From: Solibacillus sp. FSL R7-0668
GTDB taxonomy: Bacteria > Bacillota > Bacilli > Bacillales_A > Planococcaceae
Direction of reading: 5' to 3'
DNA length: 64,000 nt
Assembly: GCF_038006205.1 (NCBI RefSeq)
Contig: NZ_JBBOUU010000001.1
Coordinates: 932,001 to 996,000, forward strand
This document shows, in pieces, positions 31,324 through 41,267 of the stretch. Positions within the stretch are counted from its first letter, which is position 1. Each line of letters opens with the position of its first letter. The notes under the pieces are model-generated. The model was not told the DNA's origin and made no database searches. It was given only the letters and a program-made list of their open reading frames with translations. The position numbers and the translations under genes were made by a program.

Positions 31324-31356
31324 AAACCACCTAGGTTGATCTTAGGTGGTTTTTTT
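31324..31356 (+). terminator. Terminator of the peptide transporter operon
   Basis: AAACCACCTA (31324-31333) pairs perfectly with TAGGTGGTTT (31343-31352), followed by a T run. Confidence 0.9.
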
Positions 31357-31556
31357 CTGTTAATTGCTTTCTATTATTATCCGATTTTAGAATGTTGTAA
31401 CTTTATTTTCTCTCTAAAGAAGGTATTTTCTCTATTGATGTAGAATATTGTTATGTCTACAAAAATGATACGTACATACAAGTTATTTCGTTTTTGAGGC
31501 AGTGCTCTAAGTTGGGAGTATACATCACAAAGGGAATAATAAAGGAGGAAAATGGA

Positions 31557-33059
31557 ATGGATGCGACATTAAATGCAAGAATTCGTCACAGCGGGCTAGA
31601 GGGGAAAATTGTATCAGCTGAAACAGCAGCTTCATGGATTCAAGATGGTATGATTGTTGGGATGAGTGGCTTTACACGTGCAGGGGATGCAAAAACCGTG
31701 CCATTAGCGCTTGTTGAAAAGGCAAAGCAAGAAAAATTCCAAATTGATGTTTATACAGGGGCATCACTTGGACCAGAAGTGGACCAATTAATGGCCGAAG
31801 CAGGTATTATTCGCAAGCGTGCACCTTATCAAGGCGATGCAGCAATCCGAAAATTAATTAATACTGGACAAGTATTGTATTCTGATATGCATTTATCACA
31901 TAATGCTGAATTATTTCGTCAAGGCATTCTTGGACCAATTGATTTCGCGATTGTCGAAGCGACTGCAATTACCGAGGATGGCATGATTATTCCAACAACT
32001 TCAATTGGAAATACGCCAATTATTGTGCAAATGGCAAAGGAAGTCATTATCGAATTAAACCCAGAACAGCCGAATTTAGAAGGCATTCATGATATTTATT
32101 TACCAGGACCACAGGGCGAGCGTGATCCAATCCCATTATTAACAGCAAGTGATCGTATTGGTACGACAGGGATTCCGGTCGATATCAATAAAATTAAGGG
32201 CATTGTTCATTCAACGATTAAGGATGCGCCGTCATTAATTGTGCAGCCCGATGAAGAAACAGAGCAAATCGCACAGCATTTATTAACGTTTTTACGTGAT
32301 GAAATTAAAGCTGGACGCTTACCGAAAAACTTATTACCTTTACAGTCAGGGGTAGGTTCCGTAGCCAATGCGGTATTGAACGGCTTCTTAAATTCAGAGT
32401 TTGAAGAGCTAGAAATTTATTCAGAAGTGTTACAAGATGCGGTATTCCATTTACTTGATGCCAACAAAGTAAAAATCGCTTCTGGTACTTCGATAACATT
32501 AAGTGAAGAGTGTGGCAATAAAGTTTATGGCAATATCGATCATTATAAGGACCGTTTAGTATTGCGCCCGCAAGAAATTTCAAACCACCCTGAAGTAATT
32601 CGTCGTATCGGTATTATTGCGATTAATACAGCACTTGAAGTGGATATTTATGGTAATGTGAACTCAACACATGTCAATGGAACACATATGATGAACGGGT
32701 TAGGCGGTTCAGGAGATTTCACGCGTAATGCACGTATCGGAATTTTTGTCACAAAATCCTATGCAAAAGGTGGCGATATTTCTTCTATCGTGCCAATGGT
32801 TGCCCATCATGACCATACAGAGCATGATGTTGATGTTATTGCGACAGAGCAGGGGATTGCGGATTTACGCGGAATGGCTCCCAAAGAGCGCGTAAAAGCT
32901 ATTATCGAAAACTGTGTGCATCCAGACTTTAAAGAAGCGTTGTGGGAGTATTACAATAGCGCGGTTGAAAAAACAGGAAATGCCCATACGCCACATGATT
33001 TAGAAAAAGCATTGTCGTGGCATGTAAACTACCAAAAAAATAAAACGATGAAGCAATAA
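31557..33059 (+). CDS. Acetyl-CoA hydrolase/transferase family protein (probable acetate/succinate CoA-transferase)
   Basis: 500-residue class I CoA-transferase related to Cat1, Ach1 and AarC, which move CoA between succinate, acetate or propionate. Family motifs are ASWIQDGMIVGMSGFTRAGDAK, VYTGASLGPEVD, YSDMHLSH, the likely catalytic glutamate in EIYSEVLQDAVFHLLD, NVNSTHVNGTHMMNGLGGSGDFTRNA and TEQGIADLRGMAPKERV. I use ATG 31557 after AAAGGAGG; a longer frame from 31494 lacks a binding site. It stands alone between terminators. Acetyl-CoA:succinate transfer is the most likely reaction, but hydrolase annotation is equally common. Confidence 0.88.
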   Translation: MDATLNARIRHSGLEGKIVSAETAASWIQDGMIVGMSGFTRAGDAKTVPLALVEKAKQEKFQIDVYTGASLGPEVDQLMAEAGIIRKRAPYQGDAAIRKLINTGQVLYSDMHLSHNAELFRQGILGPIDFAIVEATAITEDGMIIPTTSIGNTPIIVQMAKEVIIELNPEQPNLEGIHDIYLPGPQGERDPIPLLTASDRIGTTGIPVDINKIKGIVHSTIKDAPSLIVQPDEETEQIAQHLLTFLRDEIKAGRLPKNLLPLQSGVGSVANAVLNGFLNSEFEELEIYSEVLQDAVFHLLDANKVKIASGTSITLSEECGNKVYGNIDHYKDRLVLRPQEISNHPEVIRRIGIIAINTALEVDIYGNVNSTHVNGTHMMNGLGGSGDFTRNARIGIFVTKSYAKGGDISSIVPMVAHHDHTEHDVDVIATEQGIADLRGMAPKERVKAIIENCVHPDFKEALWEYYNSAVEKTGNAHTPHDLEKALSWHVNYQKNKTMKQ

Positions 33060-33062
33060 GGG

Positions 33063-33101
33063 AACGAGCGCACTCAATGGAACTGAGTGCGCTCGTTTTA
33101 T
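33063..33101 (+). terminator. Terminator after the CoA-transferase gene
   Basis: AACGAGCGCACTCA (33063-33076) pairs perfectly with TGAGTGCGCTCGTT (33084-33097) around a 7-nt loop and is followed by TTTATT. It sits between convergent genes; the T tract favours the + strand. Confidence 0.9.
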
Positions 33102-34783
33102 TACTTTTTAAGCTGCATGACAACGGCTTCATCAGGTGTGACAAATAGAGTTTTTTGTTCAAAATAAATGACAAATCCAGGTTTTGAACCATTGGGCTTT
33201 TTCACATGACGGATTTCTGTGTAGTCTACTGGAACAGAGGCCGATTCACGAGCCTTACTGAAATAGGCACTTAACATCGCTGCTTCATTGAGTGTTGTCT
33301 CATCCGGATTTTCGGAATGGATGACAACATGGGAGCCAGGAATATCCTTTGTGTGGAGCCAAATTTCGTTGCGCTTGCCGATTTTAAATGTTAAATAATC
33401 ATTTTGCTTATTGTTTTTCCCGACCGAAATGGCTGTACCGGTAGAAGAAATAAACTTTTCAGGCTCAGGCTTTGTCGGTTTCTTTTTGCGTTTTGCATGG
33501 CGTAAACGGAGTAGCCCCTGCTCTGCAAGTTCTTCACGAATTTCTTCAATATCAGCTGGAGAGGCTTGTTGTACTTGCTGCGCGAGCATTTCTAAATAGT
33601 TGATATCATCCGTTGTTTTTGCCTGCTGCTCTTCAATCATGATAAGGGCTGTTTTGGCTTTATTGTATTTCGTATAGTAGCTTTGCGCATTTTCAATCGG
33701 TGTTTTACGCGGGCTAATCGGAATACGTACTTTTTCGGCTGTTTCACTGTAATAGTTTTCGACATCTACATATTCCGCGCCCTTTGCAAAATTGTAAAGA
33801 TTGGCCATTAGGAGTTCCCCATACAGTTGGTATTGCTCTAAATTTTGTGCGCGTTCGAAATCCTTTTGTAATTTCTTTTGTTTCAGCTTTAATTTATTTA
33901 ACTCGTTTTGTAGCCAACGCTCTAAATCACCCGCCTGTTGTTTGACACGGTCACGCGCTGCACGTGCAAAGAAGACACGATCGAGCAGTTCGCCTAGTGT
34001 ATTGTAATGTGTCACTGTGCCCTGTAGATGCGTTAGATGGGTTGGGGAGAAGTAGCTTTTGCCGTCTTGCTCCACATATGTTGGTTGAGCGGTTGTGACG
34101 ATTTCATTCATCAATTGGCGCACAGCTGTCACAGGCGCTTCTGTCGTTAAGCGATGTAAAAGCTCGTTGGCATGTAATGGTGAAAAGCCAGCGAATTTTT
34201 CAATTAGCTCCTTTGCTGTTAGCTGTTGCGTAAATGTTTGGTTTAGTTCTTCATCGGATAAACTCGTTAATGATAATTTGTCCTGCTTAGGTGGCTCAAT
34301 ATACGTTTGGCCGGGCAATACCGTACGATAGCTATTTACCGATGGCGGTAGATGCTTCAAGCTATCAATAATCGTATGAGTCTCGGCATCAATTAATAGG
34401 AGGTTACTATGACGCCCCATAATTTCAATCACAAGCTTGCGTTTTACTGCATCCCCGATTTCGTTTTTACTGTCGATATCAAATGTAATAACACGCTCAA
34501 AGCCTTGCTGTGTGATGTCCGAAATAAAGCCACCCTCGATATGCTTACGTAAGAGCATGCAAAACATCGGAGGGTCTGCTGGGTTTTCGATTGTTTGCTC
34601 GGTCATGTGTACGCGAGAATAAGAAGGATGAATCGAAAATAATAGTTTTTTATTTGCCCCAGCAGCGCGGATTTGTAAGACTACTTCAAGCGCGTTTGGT
34701 TGGTAAATTTTGGTGATACGTCCAGATATGAGTGTTTGTAATTCTTTGCTTATTGAACGTGTAAATAATCCGTCAAATGCCAT
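33101..34783 (-). CDS. rqcH: Ribosome quality control protein RqcH (NFACT family; YloA, fibronectin-binding A)
   Basis: 560-residue NFACT protein that binds obstructed 50S subunits with tRNA-Ala and adds C-terminal alanine tails marking stalled chains for degradation. NFACT-N is at 1-200 (FDGLFTRSISKEL, SIHPSYSRVHMT, PPMFCMLLRKHIEGGF, EIMGRHSNLLLID). A helix-hairpin and coiled-coil middle follow (about 260-430), then NFACT-R (about 440-555, WLHTKDIPGSHVVI). The family's DR motif (D97-R98 in B. subtilis) reads E96-R97 here. The ATG follows AAAGAGGA. Transcribed against its neighbours. The neighbouring B. subtilis gene yloB is absent. Confidence 0.95.
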   Translation of the reverse strand: MAFDGLFTRSISKELQTLISGRITKIYQPNALEVVLQIRAAGANKKLLFSIHPSYSRVHMTEQTIENPADPPMFCMLLRKHIEGGFISDITQQGFERVITFDIDSKNEIGDAVKRKLVIEIMGRHSNLLLIDAETHTIIDSLKHLPPSVNSYRTVLPGQTYIEPPKQDKLSLTSLSDEELNQTFTQQLTAKELIEKFAGFSPLHANELLHRLTTEAPVTAVRQLMNEIVTTAQPTYVEQDGKSYFSPTHLTHLQGTVTHYNTLGELLDRVFFARAARDRVKQQAGDLERWLQNELNKLKLKQKKLQKDFERAQNLEQYQLYGELLMANLYNFAKGAEYVDVENYYSETAEKVRIPISPRKTPIENAQSYYTKYNKAKTALIMIEEQQAKTTDDINYLEMLAQQVQQASPADIEEIREELAEQGLLRLRHAKRKKKPTKPEPEKFISSTGTAISVGKNNKQNDYLTFKIGKRNEIWLHTKDIPGSHVVIHSENPDETTLNEAAMLSAYFSKARESASVPVDYTEIRHVKKPNGSKPGFVIYFEQKTLFVTPDEAVVMQLKK

Positions 34784-34824
34784 TATTGATTCCTCTTTCG
34801 TTTCGTTAAATTCATTGTGTATTT

Positions 34825-34833
34825 ATCATACCA
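34825..34833 (-). promoter_or_regulatory. Putative extended -10 of the rqcH promoter
   Basis: Read on the minus strand this is TGGTATGAT, an extended -10-like element 41 nt before the rqcH ATG. No good -35 is evident. Confidence 0.3.
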
Positions 34834-34977
34834 TTTTTTAGCGTCCATGCTGTAACTATAAGAAGTGTCAATTCTTTTCGGTGCAAAATTGAAATGGACT
34901 GAAAAATACCATTTTCTCTCTATTCATGCAAAATGTATGGATGATATATAATCGATAACGAAAAGTGAAAGAACATA

Positions 34978-34986
34978 TGCTATAAT
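34978..34986 (+). promoter_or_regulatory. Extended -10 promoter of yicC
   Basis: TGCTATAAT (TGN plus a perfect TATAAT) lies 33 nt before the yicC TTG start, with a weak -35 region. It probably drives yicC-gmk-rpoZ. Confidence 0.5.
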
Positions 34987-35019
34987 TGTTTCAATATGCA
35001 AAGAAGGATGTGACGAACC

Positions 35020-35895
35020 TTGGTACGTAGTATGACCGGTTTCGGCAGGGGGGTCACAACAACGAAAAGCTTTCAACTAACGGTTGAAATTCGTGCTGTG
35101 AATCATCGTTTTTTAGAGTTGAACACTAAGTTTCCGAAAGAATGGATGGAAGCGGAAGTACTTGCAAAAAAAATGTTGTCGGATGCAGTTTCTCGTGGGA
35201 AAATAGATGTTATCGTTTTTCTAAAAGAACTTAAGGATGCCGAGCAAACAATTCAAATAAATTGGTCGCTACTGAATGCCTTTTTACGCGCAAAAGAGGA
35301 GCTGGCACAGTCCGTTGCAATGGAAGAGAAATGGACAATGCAAGAAATCGTTAGCCTCGAGCAAGTGCTTCAAATTGAAAAGCTGGAACTTGAACAAGCG
35401 CAAATTATAGAAGCTGTGCAATCTGCATTAACAGAGGCCATTTCCAACTTACTTGCGATGCGAGAGCGTGAAGGCAAGCAATTACAACAAGTAATGCTCC
35501 AATATAAAACGGAGCTAGAAATGGAAATTGCCCAAATTCGGACGCATGCACCAGCGGCGGTAGTGAAATATCGTGAACGTTTAACTAATCGTTTACAAGA
35601 GCTTGCAAGTGGGCAAATAATAGAAGAACGATTATTAACGGAAGTGGCGATTTTCGCAGAGCGTATTGACATTACAGAAGAGCTGGATCGTCTTGAGAGC
35701 CATTTTGGTCAATTAGTCGAAACATTAAATGAAGCAAATGCAATCGGTCGGAAATTAGACTTCATCATGCAAGAGATGAATCGTGAAATCAACACAATCG
35801 GTTCAAAAAATCAGTCGACGGTTTGTTCTGCAGCAGTTGTCCAAGCAAAAACCATTTTAGAAAAAATGCGAGAACAAGTTCAAAATATTGAATAA
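35020..35895 (+). CDS. yicC: YicC family endoribonuclease (YloC)
   Basis: 291-residue YicC/YloC protein; family members are endoribonucleases. The N-terminal signature VRSMTGFGRG and the C-terminal block GRKLDFIMQEMNREINTIGSKN (with QAKTILEKMREQVQNIE) are typical. I take the start as TTG at 35020 after AAGGATG, which retains the conserved VRS before MTGFG; an ATG at 35032 is the alternative. It is followed by gmk after only 15 nt. In B. subtilis remA (ylzA) lies between them and is missing here. Confidence 0.92.
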   Translation: MVRSMTGFGRGVTTTKSFQLTVEIRAVNHRFLELNTKFPKEWMEAEVLAKKMLSDAVSRGKIDVIVFLKELKDAEQTIQINWSLLNAFLRAKEELAQSVAMEEKWTMQEIVSLEQVLQIEKLELEQAQIIEAVQSALTEAISNLLAMREREGKQLQQVMLQYKTELEMEIAQIRTHAPAAVVKYRERLTNRLQELASGQIIEERLLTEVAIFAERIDITEELDRLESHFGQLVETLNEANAIGRKLDFIMQEMNREINTIGSKNQSTVCSAAVVQAKTILEKMREQVQNIE

Positions 35896-35898
35896 TAA

Positions 35899-36528
<630 letters not shown>

Positions 36529-36532
36529 AACT

Positions 36533-36757
36533 ATGTTATACCCATCAGTAGATAAATTAAAAAAACAAATCGATTCTAAATACTCATTAGTGAGCTTAGC
36601 ATCCAAGCGTGCGCGTCAAATGCAAGAAGAAGGCGGCGAACAGTTAGACAAATACGTTTCGTACAAACCAGTAGGGAAAGCGTTAGAAGAAGTGGCGGCT
36701 GGTAAATTACGCAAAGTACAGCAAGATGCTTCAACAGTTTACGAAGACGAAATCTAA
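36533..36757 (+). CDS. rpoZ: RNA polymerase omega subunit
   Basis: 74-residue omega subunit, which helps fold and assemble the beta-prime subunit. LYPSVDKLKKQIDSKYSLVSLASKRARQMQEE carries the conserved SKY and A.KRAR motifs, and VGKALEEVAAGKL the second helix. It lies 4 nt after gmk, with the binding site in the gmk end (GAGAGGAG). Confidence 0.96.
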   Translation: MLYPSVDKLKKQIDSKYSLVSLASKRARQMQEEGGEQLDKYVSYKPVGKALEEVAAGKLRKVQQDASTVYEDEI

Positions 36758-36783
36758 CGAACAATCCAAATATGTTTGAGTTG

Positions 36784-36814
36784 AAGCTCCCTTAGAATCT
36801 TTCTTTGGGAGCTT
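36784..36814 (+). terminator. Possible weak terminator between rpoZ and coaC
   Basis: AAGCTCCC (36784-36791) pairs with GGGAGCTT (36807-36814) but no strong T run follows, so read-through into coaC is likely. Confidence 0.4.
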
Positions 36815-36833
36815 ATCCTTTGAAAGGGCGGTT

Positions 36834-37400
36834 ATGATGATGAAAAAAAACAATGTTTTATTGTGCGTTTCAGGGGGCATTGCCGTTTATAAAGCAGTGG
36901 CACTCGTGAGTAAATTATCGCAAGCTGGGTTGAACGTAAAGGTAATCATGACCGAATCGGCTCGGAAATTCGTGACACCACTCAGCTTTCAAGTGATGTC
37001 AAAAAATGATGTGTTTTTTGATACATTCGATGAAAAAGACTCGAATGTAATTGCGCATATCGATTTAGCGGATTGGGCGGATTTAATGATTGTAGCACCA
37101 GCGACTGCCAATATGATTGCAAAAATGGCGCACGGGATGGCGGATGATATGGTAACAACGACCTTGCTTGCGACAACGGCACCTGTTTGGGTCGCACCTG
37201 CTATGAATGTGCATATGTATGAGCATCCAGCAGTGTTACGAAATATTCAGCAGCTACATGAAGATGGCATTCGCTTTATCGAACCGTCTGAAGGATTTTT
37301 AGCATGTGGCTATGTCGGTAAAGGGCGCTTAGAGGAGCCGGAAAAAATTACTGCGCTCGTTGTGCAGCATTTTAATGAGCAACGAAGTGATGGGCAATGA
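36834..37400 (+). CDS. coaC: Phosphopantothenoylcysteine decarboxylase (CoaC only; no CoaB domain)
   Basis: 188-residue flavoprotein decarboxylating phosphopantothenoylcysteine in coenzyme A synthesis. The active-site histidine is in VIAHIDLADWADLMIVAPATANMIAK, the PAMN motif is in VWVAPAMNVHMYEHP, and the substrate clamp cysteine is in LACGYVGKGRLEEP. The usual Bacillus CoaBC is about 400 residues, with a C-terminal CoaB ligase domain. Here the protein stops right after the decarboxylase, and priA starts within the stop (ATGA) with no remnant. CoaB must come from elsewhere if the pathway works. Three ATG/ATG/ATG-AAA starts are close together at 36834-36842. Confidence 0.93.
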   Translation: MMMKKNNVLLCVSGGIAVYKAVALVSKLSQAGLNVKVIMTESARKFVTPLSFQVMSKNDVFFDTFDEKDSNVIAHIDLADWADLMIVAPATANMIAKMAHGMADDMVTTTLLATTAPVWVAPAMNVHMYEHPAVLRNIQQLHEDGIRFIEPSEGFLACGYVGKGRLEEPEKITALVVQHFNEQRSDGQ

Positions 37401-39805
37401 AGTTTGCACAAGTCATTGTCGATGTATCGGCCTACCCGGTAGATCGCCCATTTGATTATGCTATTCCAACTGAGTGGGAAGAACTGATTGATATTGGCTG
37501 TCGAGTAAAAGTGCCATTCGGACCGCGTAATGTCCTTGGCTTTGTGGTCGGTCTTTCGGAGCAATCGGACGTACCCGTGGAAAAAATGAAAGCAATTGCC
37601 CAAATATTGGACATTGAAGCCATTTTAACGCCGGAAATGCTTGAGTTAGCAAAATGGCTCAAACATCAAACTATTTGCTACGAAATTGATGCCTTACAAG
37701 TCATGTTACCAGGAGCGCTGCGTGCCAAGTATGAAAAGTATGCGCTCTTACAAGGTGATGTTACACAATTAGCGCCGTCCTTACAGCCGTTTTTTGAAAA
37801 AACAGCAAAAGTCAATGTCACACAATTTGAAAAGGCAGATTTATTAAAGCCTTTAAAATATGCGGTGAAAGATGGAATGATTGTCATTGAAAATGAGGTA
37901 AAGCAAAAGGGACGAGTCAAGCAAGTCCGTAAAGTGCAAATTGCTTCTAATGAGCAATTAGAAAGCGTTCAACAACAAATGGGTAAGCGTTCAGCAAAGC
38001 AACTCACGCTCATTGAATGGATGAAATCTTATGCGGGTGCCATTTTAATGCCCGACATGATTTGTGAAGCGGCAAACGTATCAATGGCGGTGTTAAAGGG
38101 TGTCATCGACAAGGGTGCAGCACAGTTCATTCAAGAGGAAGTGTACCGCGATCCGTATACGAAAGAGATTGTGCACACAGACTTTTTACAATTAACAGAG
38201 GAACAGCACCAAGCATTAGCAAAAATCAAACAGGCGATGGATGAGAAGCGTCAGGAAACCTTTTTACTGCACGGCGTTACGGGTAGTGGGAAAACTGAAA
38301 TTTATTTACAGGCGATTCAACGTGCTATTGCAGACGAGAAAGAAGCCATTGTCCTTGTACCTGAAATATCATTGACCCCACAAATGACTGAGCGCTTTAA
38401 GTCACGCTTTGGTGATGAGGTTGCGGTGATGCATAGTGGCTTGTCGGTCGGTGAAAAATACGATGAATGGCGTAAAGTGCAGCAGGGCAAAGTAAAGGTC
38501 GTTGTTGGTGCGCGTTCAGCTATTTTTGCCCCGTTTAAAAATTTAGGGCTAATCATTTTAGATGAGGAGCATGAATCGACCTATAAGCAAGAAGATTCAC
38601 CACGCTATCATGCACGGGATGTGGCCATTTGGCGTGGCAATTATTACAATTGTCCCGTTATTCTAGGCAGTGCCACACCGGCATTAGAATCCTTTGCGCG
38701 TGCGAAAAAAGGGGTTTATACGTTATTAACCTTGCAAAATCGTGCCAAAAAACAAGCGTTACCAACTGTACACATTGTTGATATGCGCGAGCAATTACAG
38801 GCGGGCAATCGTTCGATGTTTTCAGAGCCATTAATGGAGGCATTACAAGCGAGACTTGAACACGGTGAGCAAACGGTATTATTTTTAAATCGCCGTGGTT
38901 ATTCGTCCTTTGTCCTTTGCAGGGATTGCGGTACAAGCGTGCAATGTCCCAACTGCGATATTTCCCTCACGTATCACCGCTATCAAGAAAAATTGAAGTG
39001 TCATTACTGTGGACATGAGGAGTACATCCCGCAAACTTGTCCGGAATGCCAAAGTGAAAATATTCGCTATTTTGGAACGGGGACGCAAAAAGTCGAAGAG
39101 GAAATTTTTAAGTTGTTCCCACAGGCACGTGTACTACGAATGGATGTCGATACAACGAAGCAAAAAGGCTCCCATGAAAAAATGCTCGATGCGTTTGGAC
39201 GTGGCGAGGCTGATATATTACTGGGCACGCAAATGATTGCCAAAGGGCTAGATTTCCCCAATATTACGTTAGTTGGCGTATTAAGTGCCGATACAAGCTT
39301 GCATTTACCAGATTATCGCGCGGCAGAAAAGACCTTTCAGCTGATGACACAAGTAAGTGGACGTGCAGGGCGCCATGAAAAGCCGGGGGAAGTATTTATC
39401 CAAACGTACACACCGGAGCATTATGCGATTGAATTATCAAAAGAACAGCTATACACACCGTTTTATGAACGCGAAATGCATGCGCGTCATCTGGCAGGGT
39501 ATCCACCCTATTATTATTTAGCGCTTGTGCAAGTTTCGCATGAGGATGTTGTGATGGCTGCGGAATATGCGGGGCGTGTGGCGGAATACTTGCGTTCGAA
39601 TTTGTCCTTTCAAGTTTCGGTTATTGGTCCAACGACGGCTAGTATCGCTCGTCTCCAAAATAGATATCGCTATCAATGTTTGATAAAATATAAAGTAGAG
39701 CCTAATTTAATTCCTACATTATTGCAGCTTATTAAGTTGTATCGTTCGGAGTGGATTAAAAAAGGTATTGTGTTAACGATTGATTTAGATCCACAGATGA
39801 TCTAA
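37397..39805 (+). CDS. priA: Primosomal protein N' (replication restart helicase PriA)
   Basis: 802-residue 3'-5' helicase that reloads the replisome at stalled forks. It has an N-terminal DNA-binding domain (FAQVIVDVSAYPVDRPFDYAIP) and Walker A in LLHGVTGSGKTEIYLQ. The DEEH box is LIILDEEHEST. A zinc-binding insert has paired cysteines (CRDCGTSVQCPNC, CHYCGHEEYIPQTCPEC, from about residue 508), and QVSGRAGRH is motif VI. It overlaps coaC by four bases. Confidence 0.97.
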   Translation: MKFAQVIVDVSAYPVDRPFDYAIPTEWEELIDIGCRVKVPFGPRNVLGFVVGLSEQSDVPVEKMKAIAQILDIEAILTPEMLELAKWLKHQTICYEIDALQVMLPGALRAKYEKYALLQGDVTQLAPSLQPFFEKTAKVNVTQFEKADLLKPLKYAVKDGMIVIENEVKQKGRVKQVRKVQIASNEQLESVQQQMGKRSAKQLTLIEWMKSYAGAILMPDMICEAANVSMAVLKGVIDKGAAQFIQEEVYRDPYTKEIVHTDFLQLTEEQHQALAKIKQAMDEKRQETFLLHGVTGSGKTEIYLQAIQRAIADEKEAIVLVPEISLTPQMTERFKSRFGDEVAVMHSGLSVGEKYDEWRKVQQGKVKVVVGARSAIFAPFKNLGLIILDEEHESTYKQEDSPRYHARDVAIWRGNYYNCPVILGSATPALESFARAKKGVYTLLTLQNRAKKQALPTVHIVDMREQLQAGNRSMFSEPLMEALQARLEHGEQTVLFLNRRGYSSFVLCRDCGTSVQCPNCDISLTYHRYQEKLKCHYCGHEEYIPQTCPECQSENIRYFGTGTQKVEEEIFKLFPQARVLRMDVDTTKQKGSHEKMLDAFGRGEADILLGTQMIAKGLDFPNITLVGVLSADTSLHLPDYRAAEKTFQLMTQVSGRAGRHEKPGEVFIQTYTPEHYAIELSKEQLYTPFYEREMHARHLAGYPPYYYLALVQVSHEDVVMAAEYAGRVAEYLRSNLSFQVSVIGPTTASIARLQNRYRYQCLIKYKVEPNLIPTLLQLIKLYRSEWIKKGIVLTIDLDPQMI

Positions 39806-39830
39806 TGCATATAGAAAGAGGTAAAACATT

Positions 39831-40322
39831 ATGGCGATTAAAGAAGTTATAAAAAATCCGGCAGCGGTATTAAATACGCGAACAAAAGAAGTTGAAGTAA
39901 TCGATGAAACGATTATTGAATTATTAGATGATTTGTATGAAACGATGGTTGAACATGACGGTGTCGGCATTGCGGCGCCACAAATTAATGTCGGCTTGCG
40001 TGTTGCCATTGTTGAGCTCGGAGAAGACATTTTAGAAATGATCAATCCTGAAGTTATCGAAACACGTGGTGAAGAAGAAGATGTAGAAGGTTGCTTAAGC
40101 TTCCCTGACCTTTTTGGAATGGTCAAACGCCCAACGTATGTAAAAATCGAGGCAGCCGATCGTGAAGGCCGTATTTACGAATTAGAAGCTGAAGATTTCG
40201 AAGCGCGTTGCATTTTACACGAAATCGATCATTTAGATGGTGTATTATTTGATTCGAAAATGACACGCGTATTAACAGAACAAGAGTTAGAAGAGCTATA
40301 CGCTGACGCTGAGGAGGAATAA
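39831..40322 (+). CDS. def: Peptide deformylase
   Basis: 163-residue Fe/Zn hydrolase removing the formyl group from nascent chains. All three motifs are present: GVGIAAPQI (motif 1), EGCLSFP (motif 2, metal cysteine) and HEIDHLDG (motif 3, two metal histidines and the catalytic glutamate). The ATG follows AAAGAGG. It is 3 nt before fmt, the opposing enzyme for the initiator tRNA. Confidence 0.97.
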   Translation: MAIKEVIKNPAAVLNTRTKEVEVIDETIIELLDDLYETMVEHDGVGIAAPQINVGLRVAIVELGEDILEMINPEVIETRGEEEDVEGCLSFPDLFGMVKRPTYVKIEAADREGRIYELEAEDFEARCILHEIDHLDGVLFDSKMTRVLTEQELEELYADAEEE

Positions 40323-40325
40323 TCG

Positions 40326-41267
40326 ATGACAAAAATCGTTTTCATGGGAACGCCAGCATTTTCAGCGCCAATATTACGCATGCTACATGAGGAAGGTTAT
40401 GAAATTTTAGCGGTTGTGACACAGCCCGACCGTCCAGTAGGGCGTAAAAAAGTATTAACACCACCTCCAGTAAAGGAAGAAGCGTTAGTATTAGGCTTAC
40501 CTATTATTCAGCCCGAAAAACTACGAGGCTCAGAGGAATTGCAGCAAATTCTGGCATTAAATCCGGATTTGGTCGTAACGGCGGCGTTTGGGCAAATTTT
40601 ACCAAAGGAATTATTAGATGCCCCACGTTTAGGCTGTATTAATGTACATGCCTCGCTATTACCGGCATACCGCGGGGGTGCACCAATTCACCAAGCAATT
40701 ATTGATGGTCAAGCCCAAACAGGTGTGACGATTATGTACATGGCCGAAAAGCTAGATGCGGGCGATATTATTTCACAGCGCGCAATTGCCATTGAAGAGA
40801 CAGATCATACTGGTGGCATGTTTGATAAATTAAGTGCTGTTGGTCGTGAGTTATTAAAAGAAACATTGCCTTCCATTATCGATGGTACAAATGCGCGTAC
40901 CGTTCAGGATGAAACACTTGTTACATTTGCCAGCAATATTAGCCGTGAGCAGGAGTTAATTGATTGGAATAAAGACGCACGTACATTATATAATCAATTG
41001 CGCGGATTACATCCTTGGCCCGTTGCCTATACAAGATTGGAAGAGGCAAACTTCAAAATTTGGTGGGCACAAGTTGGGAAGACCTCGACAACGGCTGCAC
41101 CGGGTGAAGTTGTAAAGATTGAAAAAGACCATTTCGAAGTCGCAACAGGTGATGGCTCGACTTTAGCTTTATACGATGTACAGCCAGCGGGTAAAAAACG
41201 TATGACTGCAGAAGAATATTTACGTGGTACGGGCTCGAAATTACAGATTGGGGACCGTTTTCAATGA
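40326..41267 (+). CDS. fmt: Methionyl-tRNA formyltransferase
   Basis: 313-residue enzyme formylating Met-tRNA(fMet) with 10-formyl-tetrahydrofolate. Family motifs are [27 protein letters not shown], the folate-site [22 protein letters not shown] and a C-terminal tRNA-binding OB-like domain (from about 205, [14 protein letters not shown]). GAGGAGG at the def end is its binding site. It overlaps rsmB by four bases. Confidence 0.97.
   Translation: MTKIVFMGTPAFSAPILRMLHEEGYEILAVVTQPDRPVGRKKVLTPPPVKEEALVLGLPIIQPEKLRGSEELQQILALNPDLVVTAAFGQILPKELLDAPRLGCINVHASLLPAYRGGAPIHQAIIDGQAQTGVTIMYMAEKLDAGDIISQRAIAIEETDHTGGMFDKLSAVGRELLKETLPSIIDGTNARTVQDETLVTFASNISREQELIDWNKDARTLYNQLRGLHPWPVAYTRLEEANFKIWWAQVGKTSTTAAPGEVVKIEKDHFEVATGDGSTLALYDVQPAGKKRMTAEEYLRGTGSKLQIGDRFQ

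Noticed and set aside
33063-33101. Bidirectional terminator also serving rqcH
   Set aside because: The stem is symmetric, but on the minus strand the following bases are CCCTTA rather than a T tract, so I assign it to the + strand only.
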